DNA of 64,000 bases from Candidatus Scalindua japonica (GCF_002443295.1 NZ_BAOS01000029.1:62001-126000); one strand, 5' to 3'; positions 55,034 to 64,000 are shown, counted from the stretch's first letter. The notes: generated by a model not told the origin, from the sequence alone. A program made the numbers and translations.

Positions 55034-55654
55034 TTATTCAATTTGCCTTAACACTGTCACTACCTTTCCAGCTATCATCATCTCATGTGTCTGGTTTCCT
55101 CTGATAACTATTGGCTTCATGGTTGGATTTGCCGGCTCCAGGTAAACATTATTGTTCCCCTTGATAAATCTCTTAACCGTTGCCTCTTCATTAATAATGG
55201 CAACTACTATATCACCATTCTCCGCAGTTTGCTGGGACTTAACTAATACAAAATCACCGTCCTGGATATGAGCATCTATCATGCTGTCCCCTTCTACTCT
55301 CAGAAAAAAGGTATTATCCCAACGGGCTATCGATGTGTCTATGGCCAGATGTCCGGTAATATCTTCAACTGCAAGGTGAGGTAATCCAGCCCTGACCCTT
55401 CCGATGACGGGTATCAGTTTTGTATGGTTTTCCGGTGTTTCCACACAAAGTTCGATTGCCCTTGGGCTGTTTGGTATCCTCTTTATGTAGCCTTTACGCT
55501 CAAGTATGTCCAGATACTTCTTTACACTATTGGTACTCGCCAGTTTAAGGTGATATACCATCTCCCGAATAGTAGGCGGATAGCCGTTTTCCCGGATATA
55601 TTTCGTCAAAAATGACAGGAAATTATGTTGTTTCTTTGTAAGTTTATCTTTCAT
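55034..55654 (-). CDS. lexA: LexA SOS repressor
   Basis: The 206-residue protein has the winged helix-turn-helix (RENGYPPTIREMVYHL, then STNSVKKYLDILERKGYI) and the self-cleavage domain: cleavage bond Ala89-Gly90 in VRAGLP, nucleophile Ser124 in EGDSMIDAHI and general base Lys161 in TVKRF. It represses DNA-damage genes until RecA filaments trigger cleavage. A matching SOS box lies seven bases upstream of the start, so it represses itself. Confidence 0.97.
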   Translation of the reverse strand: MKDKLTKKQHNFLSFLTKYIRENGYPPTIREMVYHLKLASTNSVKKYLDILERKGYIKRIPNSPRAIELCVETPENHTKLIPVIGRVRAGLPHLAVEDITGHLAIDTSIARWDNTFFLRVEGDSMIDAHIQDGDFVLVKSQQTAENGDIVVAIINEEATVKRFIKGNNNVYLEPANPTMKPIVIRGNQTHEMMIAGKVVTVLRQIE

Positions 55655-55661
55655 AATAAGG

Positions 55662-55675
55662 TAAACACATGTTCA
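55662..55675 (-). promoter_or_regulatory. SOS box (LexA operator) before lexA
   Basis: On the minus strand, TGAACATGTGTTTA fits the Gram-positive-type consensus CGAACRNRYGTTYC at 12 of 14 positions, with the GAAC-N4-GTT core intact. Confidence 0.7.
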
Positions 55676-55812
55676 CTCAATATATTCTTCGATTATATAT
55701 CTGTCAAGGATAAATTCCTGTATGATATTTTCAGATATCCGACTACGTTATAATTGCCGGGCTTTCTGTCAGTGTAATTTGTGGGCAAAAAATGACTTAC
55801 GTTATTGGTTAG

Positions 55813-55829
55813 CCTCTTTTTCGAGAGGA
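55813..55829. repeat. Second copy of the CCTCTTTTTCGAGAGGA palindrome
   Basis: These 17 bases are identical to 25756-25772. Here the right arm has decayed (AATCGAAAAGAGACTCC), so this copy no longer forms the long hairpin. It lies between murD and lexA. Confidence 0.6.
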
Positions 55830-55906
55830 CTCCAGAATTGGAATAAATCGAAAAGAGACTCCAGGTGAGAATAGTTAAAAAGTAAAGATACTGCTATGAG
55901 GCGATT

Positions 55907-57325
55907 CTATTTTGTATTTCTCAACTCTTCCTTGAATAGGTTCTTTACTTCATCTTTAAATTGATTTCCTCTATCCTTGTAATCTGTAAAAAGGTTAAAA
56001 CTTGCACTTGCAGGGCTTAGAAGGATTGTGTCTCCTTCTGACGCCATATTATATGCCTTTTGAACAGCTTCTCTCATATTTTCAGAATAACAGTGTTTGG
56101 GCAAGTTGCCCCTAACATTTGCTATTTCTACAATATTGTCCCAAAGCCTGTTTCCTGTTGTTGGAAATAAGATTAAACCTTTTATTCTACTTTCGATAAT
56201 TATCCTGGCCAGTCCAGTTAAATCGAGCCCCCGATCAAAACCTCCCACTAAAAGGATTAGTCCTCTTTCAGAGAAAACTGAAAGCGCTGCAATTGTTGCT
56301 TCCGGGACAGTGGCTAGACTATCATTATAAAATGATATACCGTTGCAGGTTTCGACATACTCAAGGCGATGTTCAAGAGGCCTGAAGTTCTGAATAGCTG
56401 TTGCAATATTATTATCAGGGATATTAAATAATTTTCCAACTATTATGCCGGGCATAACATTTTGCAGATTGAAGCTTCCTTTAAGATGAATTGACTTAGT
56501 TGATACTATTTTTTCTCGTTGTTCTTTTGAGTGAAAAAGCAGGAAATTGTTTTCCATAAAACAGGAGGTGTGTATAGTCTCCTGAAACCCGAAAGAGAGT
56601 TTTTTTGCTTTGCTGATGTTTGCAATTTCCGTTGAAATTTTATCGGAAGAATTGAAAATGATAAAATCGTTTTCATGTTGGTGTTGAACAATAGACCTCT
56701 TGGCCTCGACATATGCCGCAAAAGTTCCATGGAAATCAATATGTTCCGGGGTAATGTTTAAAATGACAGCTATGTGAGGGCTTTTATGAAGGTCTTTCAG
56801 TTGATAGCTGGACAGCTCCACGATAAAAACAGTTGATGAAGTTGTGCCTTCCAGCGAGGATAAAGGAGGTGTTCCGATGTTTCCTGTTAAACGGACATCA
56901 ATTCCACCAAGTTTAAGGATCTCATATATTAAGGTAGCCGTTGTGCTTTTACCCTTTGTCCCGGTCACGCCTATAATAGTCGATGAACAGCATTCAAAAA
57001 AGAGACCGGTATTAGATGTGGTTTTTATGCCTTTATCCTTTGCATCGTCCAATTCAGGAATGGATGGTTTAATCCCGGACGATTTACAGATGATATCAAA
57101 TTGGCTGATATTTTTAAGGTAATCATTACCTGAGATCAGAATTACTCTTTTATCATTTTCAACAATTCTTCTTGTTGGTTCGTCAAGTTGATTCTTCGAA
57201 AGTTTATCAGCTAAACCGATAACTTTCTCAGGAAAACGTCTCCTTAAAAATTGGAAAGAACTTACACCTTCTCTTCCGAGTCCAAGAACAAGAATTTTTT
57301 TGTGTTCAAGTTCCTCTATAAGCAT
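55907..57325 (-). CDS. murD: UDP-N-acetylmuramoylalanine-D-glutamate ligase
   Basis: The 472-residue protein shows the Mur ligase pattern: N-terminal VLGLGREGVSS, ATP loop VTGTKGKSTTATLI, LELSSYQL as VELSSYQL, ITPEHIDFHG, GSFNLQNV, RPLEHRLEYV, FYNDSLATVP and the C-terminal SPASASFNLFTDY. It normally adds D-Glu to UDP-MurNAc-L-Ala. Next to murL, it may be the MurD2 type that adds L-Glu, later epimerised by MurL. The start overlaps the murL stop in the sequence TAATG. Confidence 0.95.
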   Translation of the reverse strand: MLIEELEHKKILVLGLGREGVSSFQFLRRRFPEKVIGLADKLSKNQLDEPTRRIVENDKRVILISGNDYLKNISQFDIICKSSGIKPSIPELDDAKDKGIKTTSNTGLFFECCSSTIIGVTGTKGKSTTATLIYEILKLGGIDVRLTGNIGTPPLSSLEGTTSSTVFIVELSSYQLKDLHKSPHIAVILNITPEHIDFHGTFAAYVEAKRSIVQHQHENDFIIFNSSDKISTEIANISKAKKLSFGFQETIHTSCFMENNFLLFHSKEQREKIVSTKSIHLKGSFNLQNVMPGIIVGKLFNIPDNNIATAIQNFRPLEHRLEYVETCNGISFYNDSLATVPEATIAALSVFSERGLILLVGGFDRGLDLTGLARIIIESRIKGLILFPTTGNRLWDNIVEIANVRGNLPKHCYSENMREAVQKAYNMASEGDTILLSPASASFNLFTDYKDRGNQFKDEVKNLFKEELRNTK

Positions 57326-58738
57326 TATAAAATGGTCTCTTTCTTAAGTAAATTAATCAGCTCTTCAGGTACATTATGATGCTCGTTCCACGCACTTAAA
57401 ACTGCATCTGCTTTTTCTTCTAAATCCTGTTTGTTTACAAGTACTTTTTCTTCTACTGATTTTAATACTACCGGAACAATGCTGCTTGTCTTTTTCGCTT
57501 TTTTTCCAGCAGAGATAGAAAGCAACTGCTGTCTCATCCAGGGATCCAACACATTCAAACGGCTTAGTGTTTTCATGACCCAATAAGCTGAATGCTGTGC
57601 TTATTAACTCTTCCTTATTAAACAGGTTCTCGGAAAAGATATTTATTGTAAGAATTTTCTCTTCTACAAACGGATAAAGAAAAGTAAAAACAGATAAACA
57701 TTTCGGGCAATTGTTACACCATGAGTTCGTTTTCTGCCCTTGGTTACAACTTCTGAAGATTGGGAAGTAATGGGAAAATCGTGAAAAATTATTTGAGATT
57801 TGTAGCTCATAAAAAGGTCTCAACAGGCTGAAATAATCAATGTTCTCACCAAGATAAACATTTGAATATTCTCTGAATCTGTTTTCAAAATGGTAGCTTT
57901 TGGAGTACTGATGGTTGACCTCCGCTCCTCTATAATTAACATTACCTTCATTAGAACTCCTTTCATTCGAAAGCGCAATGTGCTTTCCATCAAAAAGTAT
58001 TGCACACGAAGCGCTCAAGAAAGCCAGGTACGCGGAAAAAGGAGTATGCCCGTTCAGATATCCATCAGCATTTAATACCAAAAGCCTATTATCAATAGTT
58101 CGGTTGACAATAATTGGGTTCTTATGCTTGCTATTTTCAATAATATCCAGGGCTGCCTGGGTGGGGTTTAAAGATAAGGGACATATACTTATGTTAGAAT
58201 TTTTCAGCAATTCAATTGTTAACGCCGAGTCCTTTCCACCACCAATCGGGACAAGTATTTTACCAATATCAAGAGCGCCCTTATATTTTACGGTTTCAGG
58301 AATTGAATTGCCAGTGGTTTTGATAGCAACGAAATCATGTATAGTGAAATCGATTTCATTAATAAAGAAGAATTCTCCCAATCCATTAATCAGTAATGAT
58401 CTCCACCATGAAATCTGATATTCATCTAAAGACCCGGCACGGATAATGATTTCCGGCGAACAGGAAGTCTTCCAATAGCTTGGGATCTCCATTAAGCCAA
58501 GATGAAAGGCAATATTGTTAAGACATTTTTCCCCGATGTTTTTTATTCGCTCACGCTTTATACCATTAATGACTAATCTGGGAGAAAAAGCAATACCAGG
58601 TTCAATTTCGAAGTTAAATTCAAATACCAGGCTATCCTTTACTATTTCAACTGAGTAACGATGGTAGATGAATTTTGGGTGCTTTCTCCTGAGATTAAAG
58701 AAGAGTTGATCTGATTGCTGCTTTTTAAATTTCTCCAT
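57325..58738 (-). CDS. murL: MurL-like UDP-MurNAc-L-Ala-L-Glu epimerase, frameshifted in an A7 run
   Basis: The protein has a PP-loop-like GGGKDSALTIELL (about residues 168-180), LSNERSSNEGNVNYRG, and the cysteine cluster CNNCPKCLSVF near 340, matching MurL, which epimerises the terminal L-Glu of UDP-MurNAc-L-Ala-L-Glu. The main frame runs from 58738 to 57374 and ends in a low-complexity basic tail. Removing one A from the seven-A run near 57500 joins FYLCWKK to AKKTSSIVPVVLKSVEEK in the frame that ends at 57325, exactly at the murD start (TAATG). That coupling argues that the longer product is the real one; the break may be slippage or a sequencing error. Confidence 0.75.
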
Positions 58739-58781
58739 CTGAATACCTACTTCTATTCCTATTTACTCTAATAATTTACTA

Positions 58782-61691
58782 TTATATTTCAATACTTTTA
58801 ATCAACTCGTATGCAATATTGTTACTTACAAGACGCATAATACTCTCTTCCGCACTGCCAAAACTTAATAAGTTTATACTGCCATACCAGACAGTTTTTT
58901 GATCAATAATTGCAAATTTCTGATGGATATTTGATTTTAGTATCACTTTAATTCCCACGCCCTTTAAAACCTCAAAAATTTGCTCTAAAGCAGGTATCCT
59001 GGTATCTTTAAAATCTTCAGATGGTCTTGTTACAACGGTTATCTTTACTTGTTTATTGACTATATTATTGAAATATTGAAGCATCTGTGTGACACGCTTA
59101 TAGGTAACAAAAGGGCTGACAATTACAATTTCTATTGACGCACTTAGTATATCATTACGATAAATTGGAAGGAAACTATTCTTATCAAAGATTATATCTG
59201 ACGGTTCCGTTCCGATATTTTCTCCTTTTACTTTATAGCCAATAGATGCATATCCATTTAGCCTTTTTCCATACATTTTTTCCAGCATTCTTACATGGGT
59301 ATCAACGTAGTCATATATCTGTACGTCATTCTTTTTATCATACAATCGATGCAGCCTGCCGGCATATTGCTGTAAAGTGCCTTTCCATGAGATTGGCATA
59401 GACAGAAACAGTGTATCAAGTCGAGGCTCATCAAATCCCTCACCTACAAACTTTCCTGATGCAACTAATGTTAATTGCTTATCAGTCGGTATTGCTGATA
59501 TTTTAGTTAATATCTCTTTGGTTTTCTTAGTACCCATCCCACCCATCAAGGTTAATACTTCCGGGACCCTCTCTTTTAACCTCTTTGCGAGCAGCATAAC
59601 ATGAGCGGTCCTCTCTGATAATACCAGTGAATTCCTGCCATTCTCATAGCTATTAAAAACGTCATCTACAATTAACTGATTACGTATTTCATCAACAGTG
59701 ATTTCAGTATATAATTCCTGAATGGTTAATTCTTTACTGTTTTCATTAATCGGTATTCTAAAACTTGTAAACCTTGGAACAACATAATGATCGAAAGGCC
59801 TTTTTTCAGCTTGTTTTTTTGCGTCAACCCTGAATCTCTCAGCTCCACAATGCATAAATATTATTGGATGGTGGCCATCCTTCCTTGTTGGAGTCGCGGT
59901 TAATCCATAAACAAATTTTGCGTTGACCTTTTTAAGTATCTGTTCAAAGCTAAACGCGGGTACATGATGACACTCATCAACAATTACCATCCCATAGTTT
60001 TTTACACACTCCTTCACCTTGCCGGTGCTATTTAATGATTGTATAATTGCAACATCAATGATAGAGCTTAAACTGTCCTTTCCAGCCCCTATCTGTCCGA
60101 TTAAACCTCGTTTCTTTCTCCTTCCACGTTTTTTCTCCTGAACCGGTAACTCTTCGTTAATCCTTAAAAATTCAGACAATCTGGCAATCCATTGTAAAAG
60201 GAGTTGCTGTCTATGTACCAATATAAGTGTATTTCTCTTTCTTGCAGCTATCAGTTTAGCAGCCACAACTGTTTTTCCAAAGGCGGTGGTTGCTGATAAT
60301 ACTCCGGTATCATGATTTAGCAGTTCATCTATTACTTCCTGCTGTTCGTTCCTGAGGGTTCCATTAAATTCTACGTCAATGTTTCTTCCATGATTAGTTT
60401 CATCAATCCAGGTAACATCAATATTAGATTTACTTAGTAAACTGTGAATCTCTTCTTGGCAACCTCTGGGCAGGCACAAATATCTTTCAAGGTCTTCACA
60501 ACACGAGATAACCCTCGGTTTGTTGTAAGTTGGCATTCGCATAGCTTGCGCTTTATAAAAATCGGGATTTTTAAAAGCAGCTAACCGCTTTAACGTATTT
60601 AATGTCTTTTGAGAAAATCCATTTTTAGGGATATACACCATGTTGGATTTTATGATTACAATTTTTTTTGGAAAATCATGTTTACTCAATCTAATCCTGG
60701 CAGTTGGCCATGGCCTTTGCAGTTCATCATCATCTTTTCTCAATTCACCCAATTCATTGCGTTTACATGTACGGGTTATTAAAGCATCTACATTATCTTC
60801 AGAAAGTTTAACTATGCCGCCTAAAAATTTCCACTGATCAGCATAAGGCTCAAAATTGTCATCAATAAAAACCGTGTTACCGTTTTTTCTTGCAGCCATC
60901 TGTAGCGGGAGGGCTATCAGATTCCCAAGGCCACCTTTTGGCATAATATCCTGATTAGGAAAAAGTCTGTCGTATGACTTGAACTTGATCTCATGTCTTT
61001 TATTCATGGAGCAAGTAAGTAATGCCGTTCCAAATTTTCTTGCTAAGGCTGATGATATTTGATTTTCAAAGAAAAACCAGGCGTGGGCCCCGTTACCCGA
61101 CCTTGAACGTTCAATTGCATACGGAATTTCAAATTCATCGCATACATTGCGCAATACTGAAATATCCTTTTGCCAGCCGGTATCATCAAAATCGATAGCT
61201 AGAAAATAACACATTTCATCAATGCACAGAGGATATATTCCGACTACAATATTTCCTCTAAGATGCTCTTCCACAATCTTTTCGTCAAATTTTGCATATG
61301 ATTTATGTGAACACTCTGAACACTTTACTTTTGGTTTATAGCATACACCGGGTTCCCATTCATTCAGACAGACAGGCGAATACCCGGACTTTCCCGCTTT
61401 ACTCTGCCACCGTTTGGCGAACACATCATCTCTGCTTCTGAAAAGAGACATAAACAAATTGACTTTATCTTTATCCTCAGAAAAGTTGTGGAGAATAGGG
61501 TGTAAAGCCTTAATGTTATTGTGATGATTCGAAATTTGATCTGAAGAACTTTCTGTGTTAATTTCACTGGCAACTTCCTTTTGTGGTTTGGAAATAGAAA
61601 GTAGTGCCTTTAACCGTTTTATTTCAGCTTTCAAGCCGAAATTTTCATTAAGCAGGGTCTGGTATTTTACATATAATTCCTCATAGTCCAT
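58782..61691 (-). CDS. TOTE-type conflict protein: primase, SF2 helicase and PLD nuclease
   Basis: The 969-residue protein starts with a coiled coil (ELYVKYQTLLNENFGLKAEI), then an archaeo-eukaryotic-type primase domain with zinc cysteines (CYKPKVKCSEC), catalytic FLAIDFDD and RSGNGAHAWFFF. A superfamily 2 helicase follows (Walker A TTAFGKTVVAA, DECHH, GLTATPTRKDGH, then YAGRLHR) and a phospholipase D-type nuclease at the end (NIHQKFAIIDQKTVWYGSIN, with the HxK-type motif). This is the architecture of the TOTE conflict systems, thought to act against mobile elements or phages. It is 70 bases downstream of the topoisomerase VI A gene. Confidence 0.88.
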   Translation of the reverse strand: MDYEELYVKYQTLLNENFGLKAEIKRLKALLSISKPQKEVASEINTESSSDQISNHHNNIKALHPILHNFSEDKDKVNLFMSLFRSRDDVFAKRWQSKAGKSGYSPVCLNEWEPGVCYKPKVKCSECSHKSYAKFDEKIVEEHLRGNIVVGIYPLCIDEMCYFLAIDFDDTGWQKDISVLRNVCDEFEIPYAIERSRSGNGAHAWFFFENQISSALARKFGTALLTCSMNKRHEIKFKSYDRLFPNQDIMPKGGLGNLIALPLQMAARKNGNTVFIDDNFEPYADQWKFLGGIVKLSEDNVDALITRTCKRNELGELRKDDDELQRPWPTARIRLSKHDFPKKIVIIKSNMVYIPKNGFSQKTLNTLKRLAAFKNPDFYKAQAMRMPTYNKPRVISCCEDLERYLCLPRGCQEEIHSLLSKSNIDVTWIDETNHGRNIDVEFNGTLRNEQQEVIDELLNHDTGVLSATTAFGKTVVAAKLIAARKRNTLILVHRQQLLLQWIARLSEFLRINEELPVQEKKRGRRKKRGLIGQIGAGKDSLSSIIDVAIIQSLNSTGKVKECVKNYGMVIVDECHHVPAFSFEQILKKVNAKFVYGLTATPTRKDGHHPIIFMHCGAERFRVDAKKQAEKRPFDHYVVPRFTSFRIPINENSKELTIQELYTEITVDEIRNQLIVDDVFNSYENGRNSLVLSERTAHVMLLAKRLKERVPEVLTLMGGMGTKKTKEILTKISAIPTDKQLTLVASGKFVGEGFDEPRLDTLFLSMPISWKGTLQQYAGRLHRLYDKKNDVQIYDYVDTHVRMLEKMYGKRLNGYASIGYKVKGENIGTEPSDIIFDKNSFLPIYRNDILSASIEIVIVSPFVTYKRVTQMLQYFNNIVNKQVKITVVTRPSEDFKDTRIPALEQIFEVLKGVGIKVILKSNIHQKFAIIDQKTVWYGSINLLSFGSAEESIMRLVSNNIAYELIKSIEI

Positions 61692-61761
61692 GATTGAATA
61701 TTGTACTATCGTAATATGTAAAATTCAAAGTATTTGGTTTACAGGTTAAAGCAAGGCTTAT

Positions 61762-62844
61762 CTAAGGTAGAAAACTGTCAACATTCTTCAGTTTTTGAGG
61801 AAGGTACTTTTCAATCACATAGTTCAGGCCATGTTTTGCAAGAGCCTGCTGTTCTGCCCTTACTCCCATTTTCAGCATCTGGTTAATCGCCTTCTGCCAT
61901 TCCTTGTATTCTTTTATAAACGGGTCATTTTTCAGGGCATCTTTTGCCCTCTTAATATCTACTTCTTTTAACGGATGGGTAGGGAGTTTATAATCGATGA
62001 TATCCTGCGGTGTAATGCCAAGGTATCGTGCGTTTGGTACGCAGAAATACTGGTTAATGTGTGCCGCATTTCCTGATCCCACCTTCAGGGTCCTGTATAT
62101 GTTGCTGATGCCATAAGGGTCTCCATCAACAAAAACATAAACAGGGATCTTCTTTCCTTCTGATAAACGCCTGATGAATCTTCTGCATGCCCTGGTTGGT
62201 ACGCCTCCCATGGAGATTAATATGCAGTTTGCCTTCTTCCAGTAGTTGTGTTTAACAAGCCGTTGGAACATACCGGCAGTTTCTATAACCAGTACAAACT
62301 TTGCGTTGGTTTCGAATTTCAGATCTTCTGTTGAAATGGGAATAGAGTATGCGCCTGAGCCGAATTTAGTACAGTCGATTTTGAGCTGCTTGCCGGTTTC
62401 CTGGTCCCTGTCTATTACTATCAGTTTTCCGGCGACATCCCCTCCCTTCTCTTCCGGGATAAAACCCAGTTGCTCTCTGTTAACTTCAAACATTGCTTCA
62501 ACATCGTCAATTACGGTGTCTGATTCGGGCTGTTCCTCAAAACGTGCATCGTCCCAGTTCTTGGATACGTAATATGCCTCCCTTTTTGTAGCTATATCAT
62601 CTTTTTCAATGAGTTCCTTGGAAAGTGACATCACTCTGAGTGTCTGGGCAAATGTTTTTACAGTATTTACTGTTAAGGTGCGGGATTTTTTCTGTCCGAT
62701 AAGTTCCAGGAAACCTCTCTTTGGAGTATATTTGACATTGCTCAGTGCACGAATCGGAAAATCCATGCTGGGTTTTTGTTTCTTGTTGATTTTGTTGTGA
62801 ATAGTTGAAGCAGATTCTTCTATTTTTTTCAGTGTTTTTGTCAT
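61762..62844 (-). CDS. DNA topoisomerase VI subunit A (Spo11-like)
   Basis: The 360-residue protein has the winged-helix domain with the catalytic tyrosine in TKREAYYVSKNW (Tyr91 or Tyr92) and the Toprim domain with VLVIETAGMFQRL (metal glutamate) and VYVFVDGDPYGISN (DxD). It relaxes and decatenates DNA by double-strand passage together with subunit B. Archaeal enzymes are well known; bacterial ones are uncommon, being reported from Planctomycetes and a few other groups. It overlaps the B gene by four bases (ATGA). Confidence 0.92.
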   Translation of the reverse strand: MTKTLKKIEESASTIHNKINKKQKPSMDFPIRALSNVKYTPKRGFLELIGQKKSRTLTVNTVKTFAQTLRVMSLSKELIEKDDIATKREAYYVSKNWDDARFEEQPESDTVIDDVEAMFEVNREQLGFIPEEKGGDVAGKLIVIDRDQETGKQLKIDCTKFGSGAYSIPISTEDLKFETNAKFVLVIETAGMFQRLVKHNYWKKANCILISMGGVPTRACRRFIRRLSEGKKIPVYVFVDGDPYGISNIYRTLKVGSGNAAHINQYFCVPNARYLGITPQDIIDYKLPTHPLKEVDIKRAKDALKNDPFIKEYKEWQKAINQMLKMGVRAEQQALAKHGLNYVIEKYLPQKLKNVDSFLP

Positions 62845-64000
62845 GATCTACTCCTTTCAAGGACATCTGTCAGGTTATTAATTATTTTTAGTTCCTGTTT
62901 GTCGTTTAAATCTAATATTTCTTTTAATGCTATCCCTATATGAGGAATGTATTTTTTTATATACGATTTTTTCTTGAACTCTTCCGCCGCTCTCTTTTTC
63001 CTCTTAATAAATGTAGATAGGTGGCGCCCGCATTCCTGTAAAGCCAACTTTATCTCTTTCTCGATTTCAGGGTAATGTGCAATTGCCTCTTTGCTTTCTG
63101 ATGTAAAGGGTACCCATACAGATGCGAGGTGTACCATAAGGAGTATCGGCCCGGAGGGAAGCGCGCCTGTAGATTGCGGAAGTCCATAATTTCTCCATGA
63201 AGTATTTATTGCTGATTCGGTAACAACACATGCGGATTGTTGATACAGCAAAGGAACTCTATTGGCAAATCTCAGTAGTCTTATTAAGCCTTCTTCCGGC
63301 AAATCTCCTCCGTATGCCAGTCCGACTTCAATCTGAAAAGGGTTACCTCTGTATACCGATGGAGGTCGCGTATTTGATGTGAAGAAATCTGCATTGATCT
63401 GTTTTTTGAGCCCTTTTATTATGGCATCTTCTCCAATTGGAGAGATACAGTCGGTAGGGGGGTTCATGATTTTCGTTAGCTTGATTGTCTTAAAAAGTGC
63501 GTCGGCTTCCTGGACTGCGATCCTTGAAGGTCGGGCTTTTTCGTATAAGCCGGCTTTTTCACAAATCTCATTTGCAACCCTTGTGCTCACTCTGGAGAAA
63601 TCATTAGTAAGAAAGGAGCGCAGGTTTTTTGTCTTTGTATCATGCAGCATTTTTATCAATATTCCCAGTTCAACACCATAAGGATGCGGTTTTATTTCCT
63701 TCGGTTCTATCGGCAGTTCCTTTGACGCTCTTGGATATCTTATCTCTTTCTCTTCAGGATTGATGTATGTTATATCTGCATGTGGGTTGGCGATGGATGT
63801 CTGTTCAATGTATCCGTCAACAGATTGTCGGCCTTTCTGGTATCTTGCCTCCAGTTCAATAACTACTTTTGTTCCTCGTTTGACTTCGTAATCTACTACC
63901 TCCTCTTTTATAATTCGAGGTTCATTCTTATGTGTATCAACGACAAGGCTATAATGGTGTGCAGGTTTCTTTGGTGAAATTTTCGATGTTATCAGTATTG
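62841..64000 (-). CDS. DNA topoisomerase VI subunit B, partial at the right edge
   Basis: The frame is open to the end of the window, so the N-terminal GHKL ATPase domain lies outside. Visible is the transducer part: VIELEARYQKGRQSVDGYIE, QTSIANPHADITYINPEEKE, ELPIEPKEIKPHPYGVELG, and FQIEVGLAYGGDLP and RFANRVPLLYQQSACV, all characteristic of TopVIB. ATG 63659 is an internal methionine, not the start. Together with subunit A it forms the heterotetramer. Confidence 0.92.
   Translation of the reverse strand, partial: ILITSKISPKKPAHHYSLVVDTHKNEPRIIKEEVVDYEVKRGTKVVIELEARYQKGRQSVDGYIEQTSIANPHADITYINPEEKEIRYPRASKELPIEPKEIKPHPYGVELGILIKMLHDTKTKNLRSFLTNDFSRVSTRVANEICEKAGLYEKARPSRIAVQEADALFKTIKLTKIMNPPTDCISPIGEDAIIKGLKKQINADFFTSNTRPPSVYRGNPFQIEVGLAYGGDLPEEGLIRLLRFANRVPLLYQQSACVVTESAINTSWRNYGLPQSTGALPSGPILLMVHLASVWVPFTSESKEAIAHYPEIEKEIKLALQECGRHLSTFIKRKKRAAEEFKKKSYIKKYIPHIGIALKEILDLNDKQELKIINNLTDVLERSRS

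Noticed and set aside
57325-57576. An independent 83-residue gene before murD
   Set aside because: It continues the murL sequence in another frame after an A-run and is better read as the C-terminus of MurL.
62841-63659. Topoisomerase VI B starting at 63659
   Set aside because: The frame upstream of this methionine encodes conserved TopVIB sequence to the window edge.
1-64000. tRNA, rRNA and CRISPR
   Set aside because: No T-loop-like sequence in a cloverleaf context, no rRNA segments and no regularly spaced repeats were seen; a tRNAscan-SE and CRISPR search would settle it.

Overview
The window looks like a bacterial chromosome fragment from an AT-rich, deep-branching lineage, most likely an anammox-type planctomycete (Brocadiales, Scalindua-like). 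This is an inference from gene content: a PEP-CTERM protein with its associated acyltransferase, a NapH-like ferredoxin fused to a DUF6599-type domain, a large membrane pyrophosphatase, DNA topoisomerase VI in a bacterium, an NtrBC-type pair and peptidoglycan genes (murL, murD). No rRNA, tRNA or CRISPR array was seen, so the assignment cannot be fixed from RNA genes.

Layout. 1-4.5 kb is housekeeping (ribH, a nusB-PHP fusion, ftsY, a Tat-exported DUF362 protein). 5.1-17.4 kb is accessory: a PEP-CTERM protein, a dead copy of the exosortase-associated acyltransferase, a five-gene cluster I do not recognise (B12 radical SAM, PaaK-like ligase, amidohydrolase, E1-like adenylyltransferase, tryptophanase-like lyase), a decayed transposase, the intact acyltransferase and a PHP/ABC-ATPase (TrlF-like) that looks damaged. 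17.4-29.5 kb returns to core functions: a structured GC-rich leader, the ferredoxin fusion, rpsO-pnp, a cold-shock protein, a sigma-54 two-component pair, ricT-metG, a Minf_1886 protein and a SUMF1-like protein. 30-44.8 kb (mostly minus strand) has an HtrA protease, a MenC/N-succinylamino-acid-racemase protein with an apparent ATT start, two paralogous exported proteins (one broken), a KamA-type aminomutase, and one long operon vapB-vapC-oppABCDF-GNAT. 45-52 kb has rsfS, the pyrophosphatase, a two-gene ABC exporter and small zinc-ribbon proteins. 52.6-64 kb (minus strand) has a cupin, an SOS operon (lexA, a small gene, dinB) with a visible SOS box, murL-murD, a TOTE-type primase-helicase-nuclease, and topoisomerase VI subunits A and B (B runs off the right edge).

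How the genes fit together. Opp, the NSAR-like enolase and the COG3375-type acyltransferase together suggest peptide and D-amino-acid salvage, perhaps from peptidoglycan. MurL and MurD supply the D-Glu step of peptidoglycan without a glutamate racemase. The 7.2-13.4 kb cluster, flanked by two copies of the same acyltransferase, is the best candidate for an undescribed biosynthetic system. Several frame breaks (ftsY, murL and one of the two in the broken paralogue) fall in A-homopolymers, so sequencing error or transcriptional slippage must be considered before calling genes dead.
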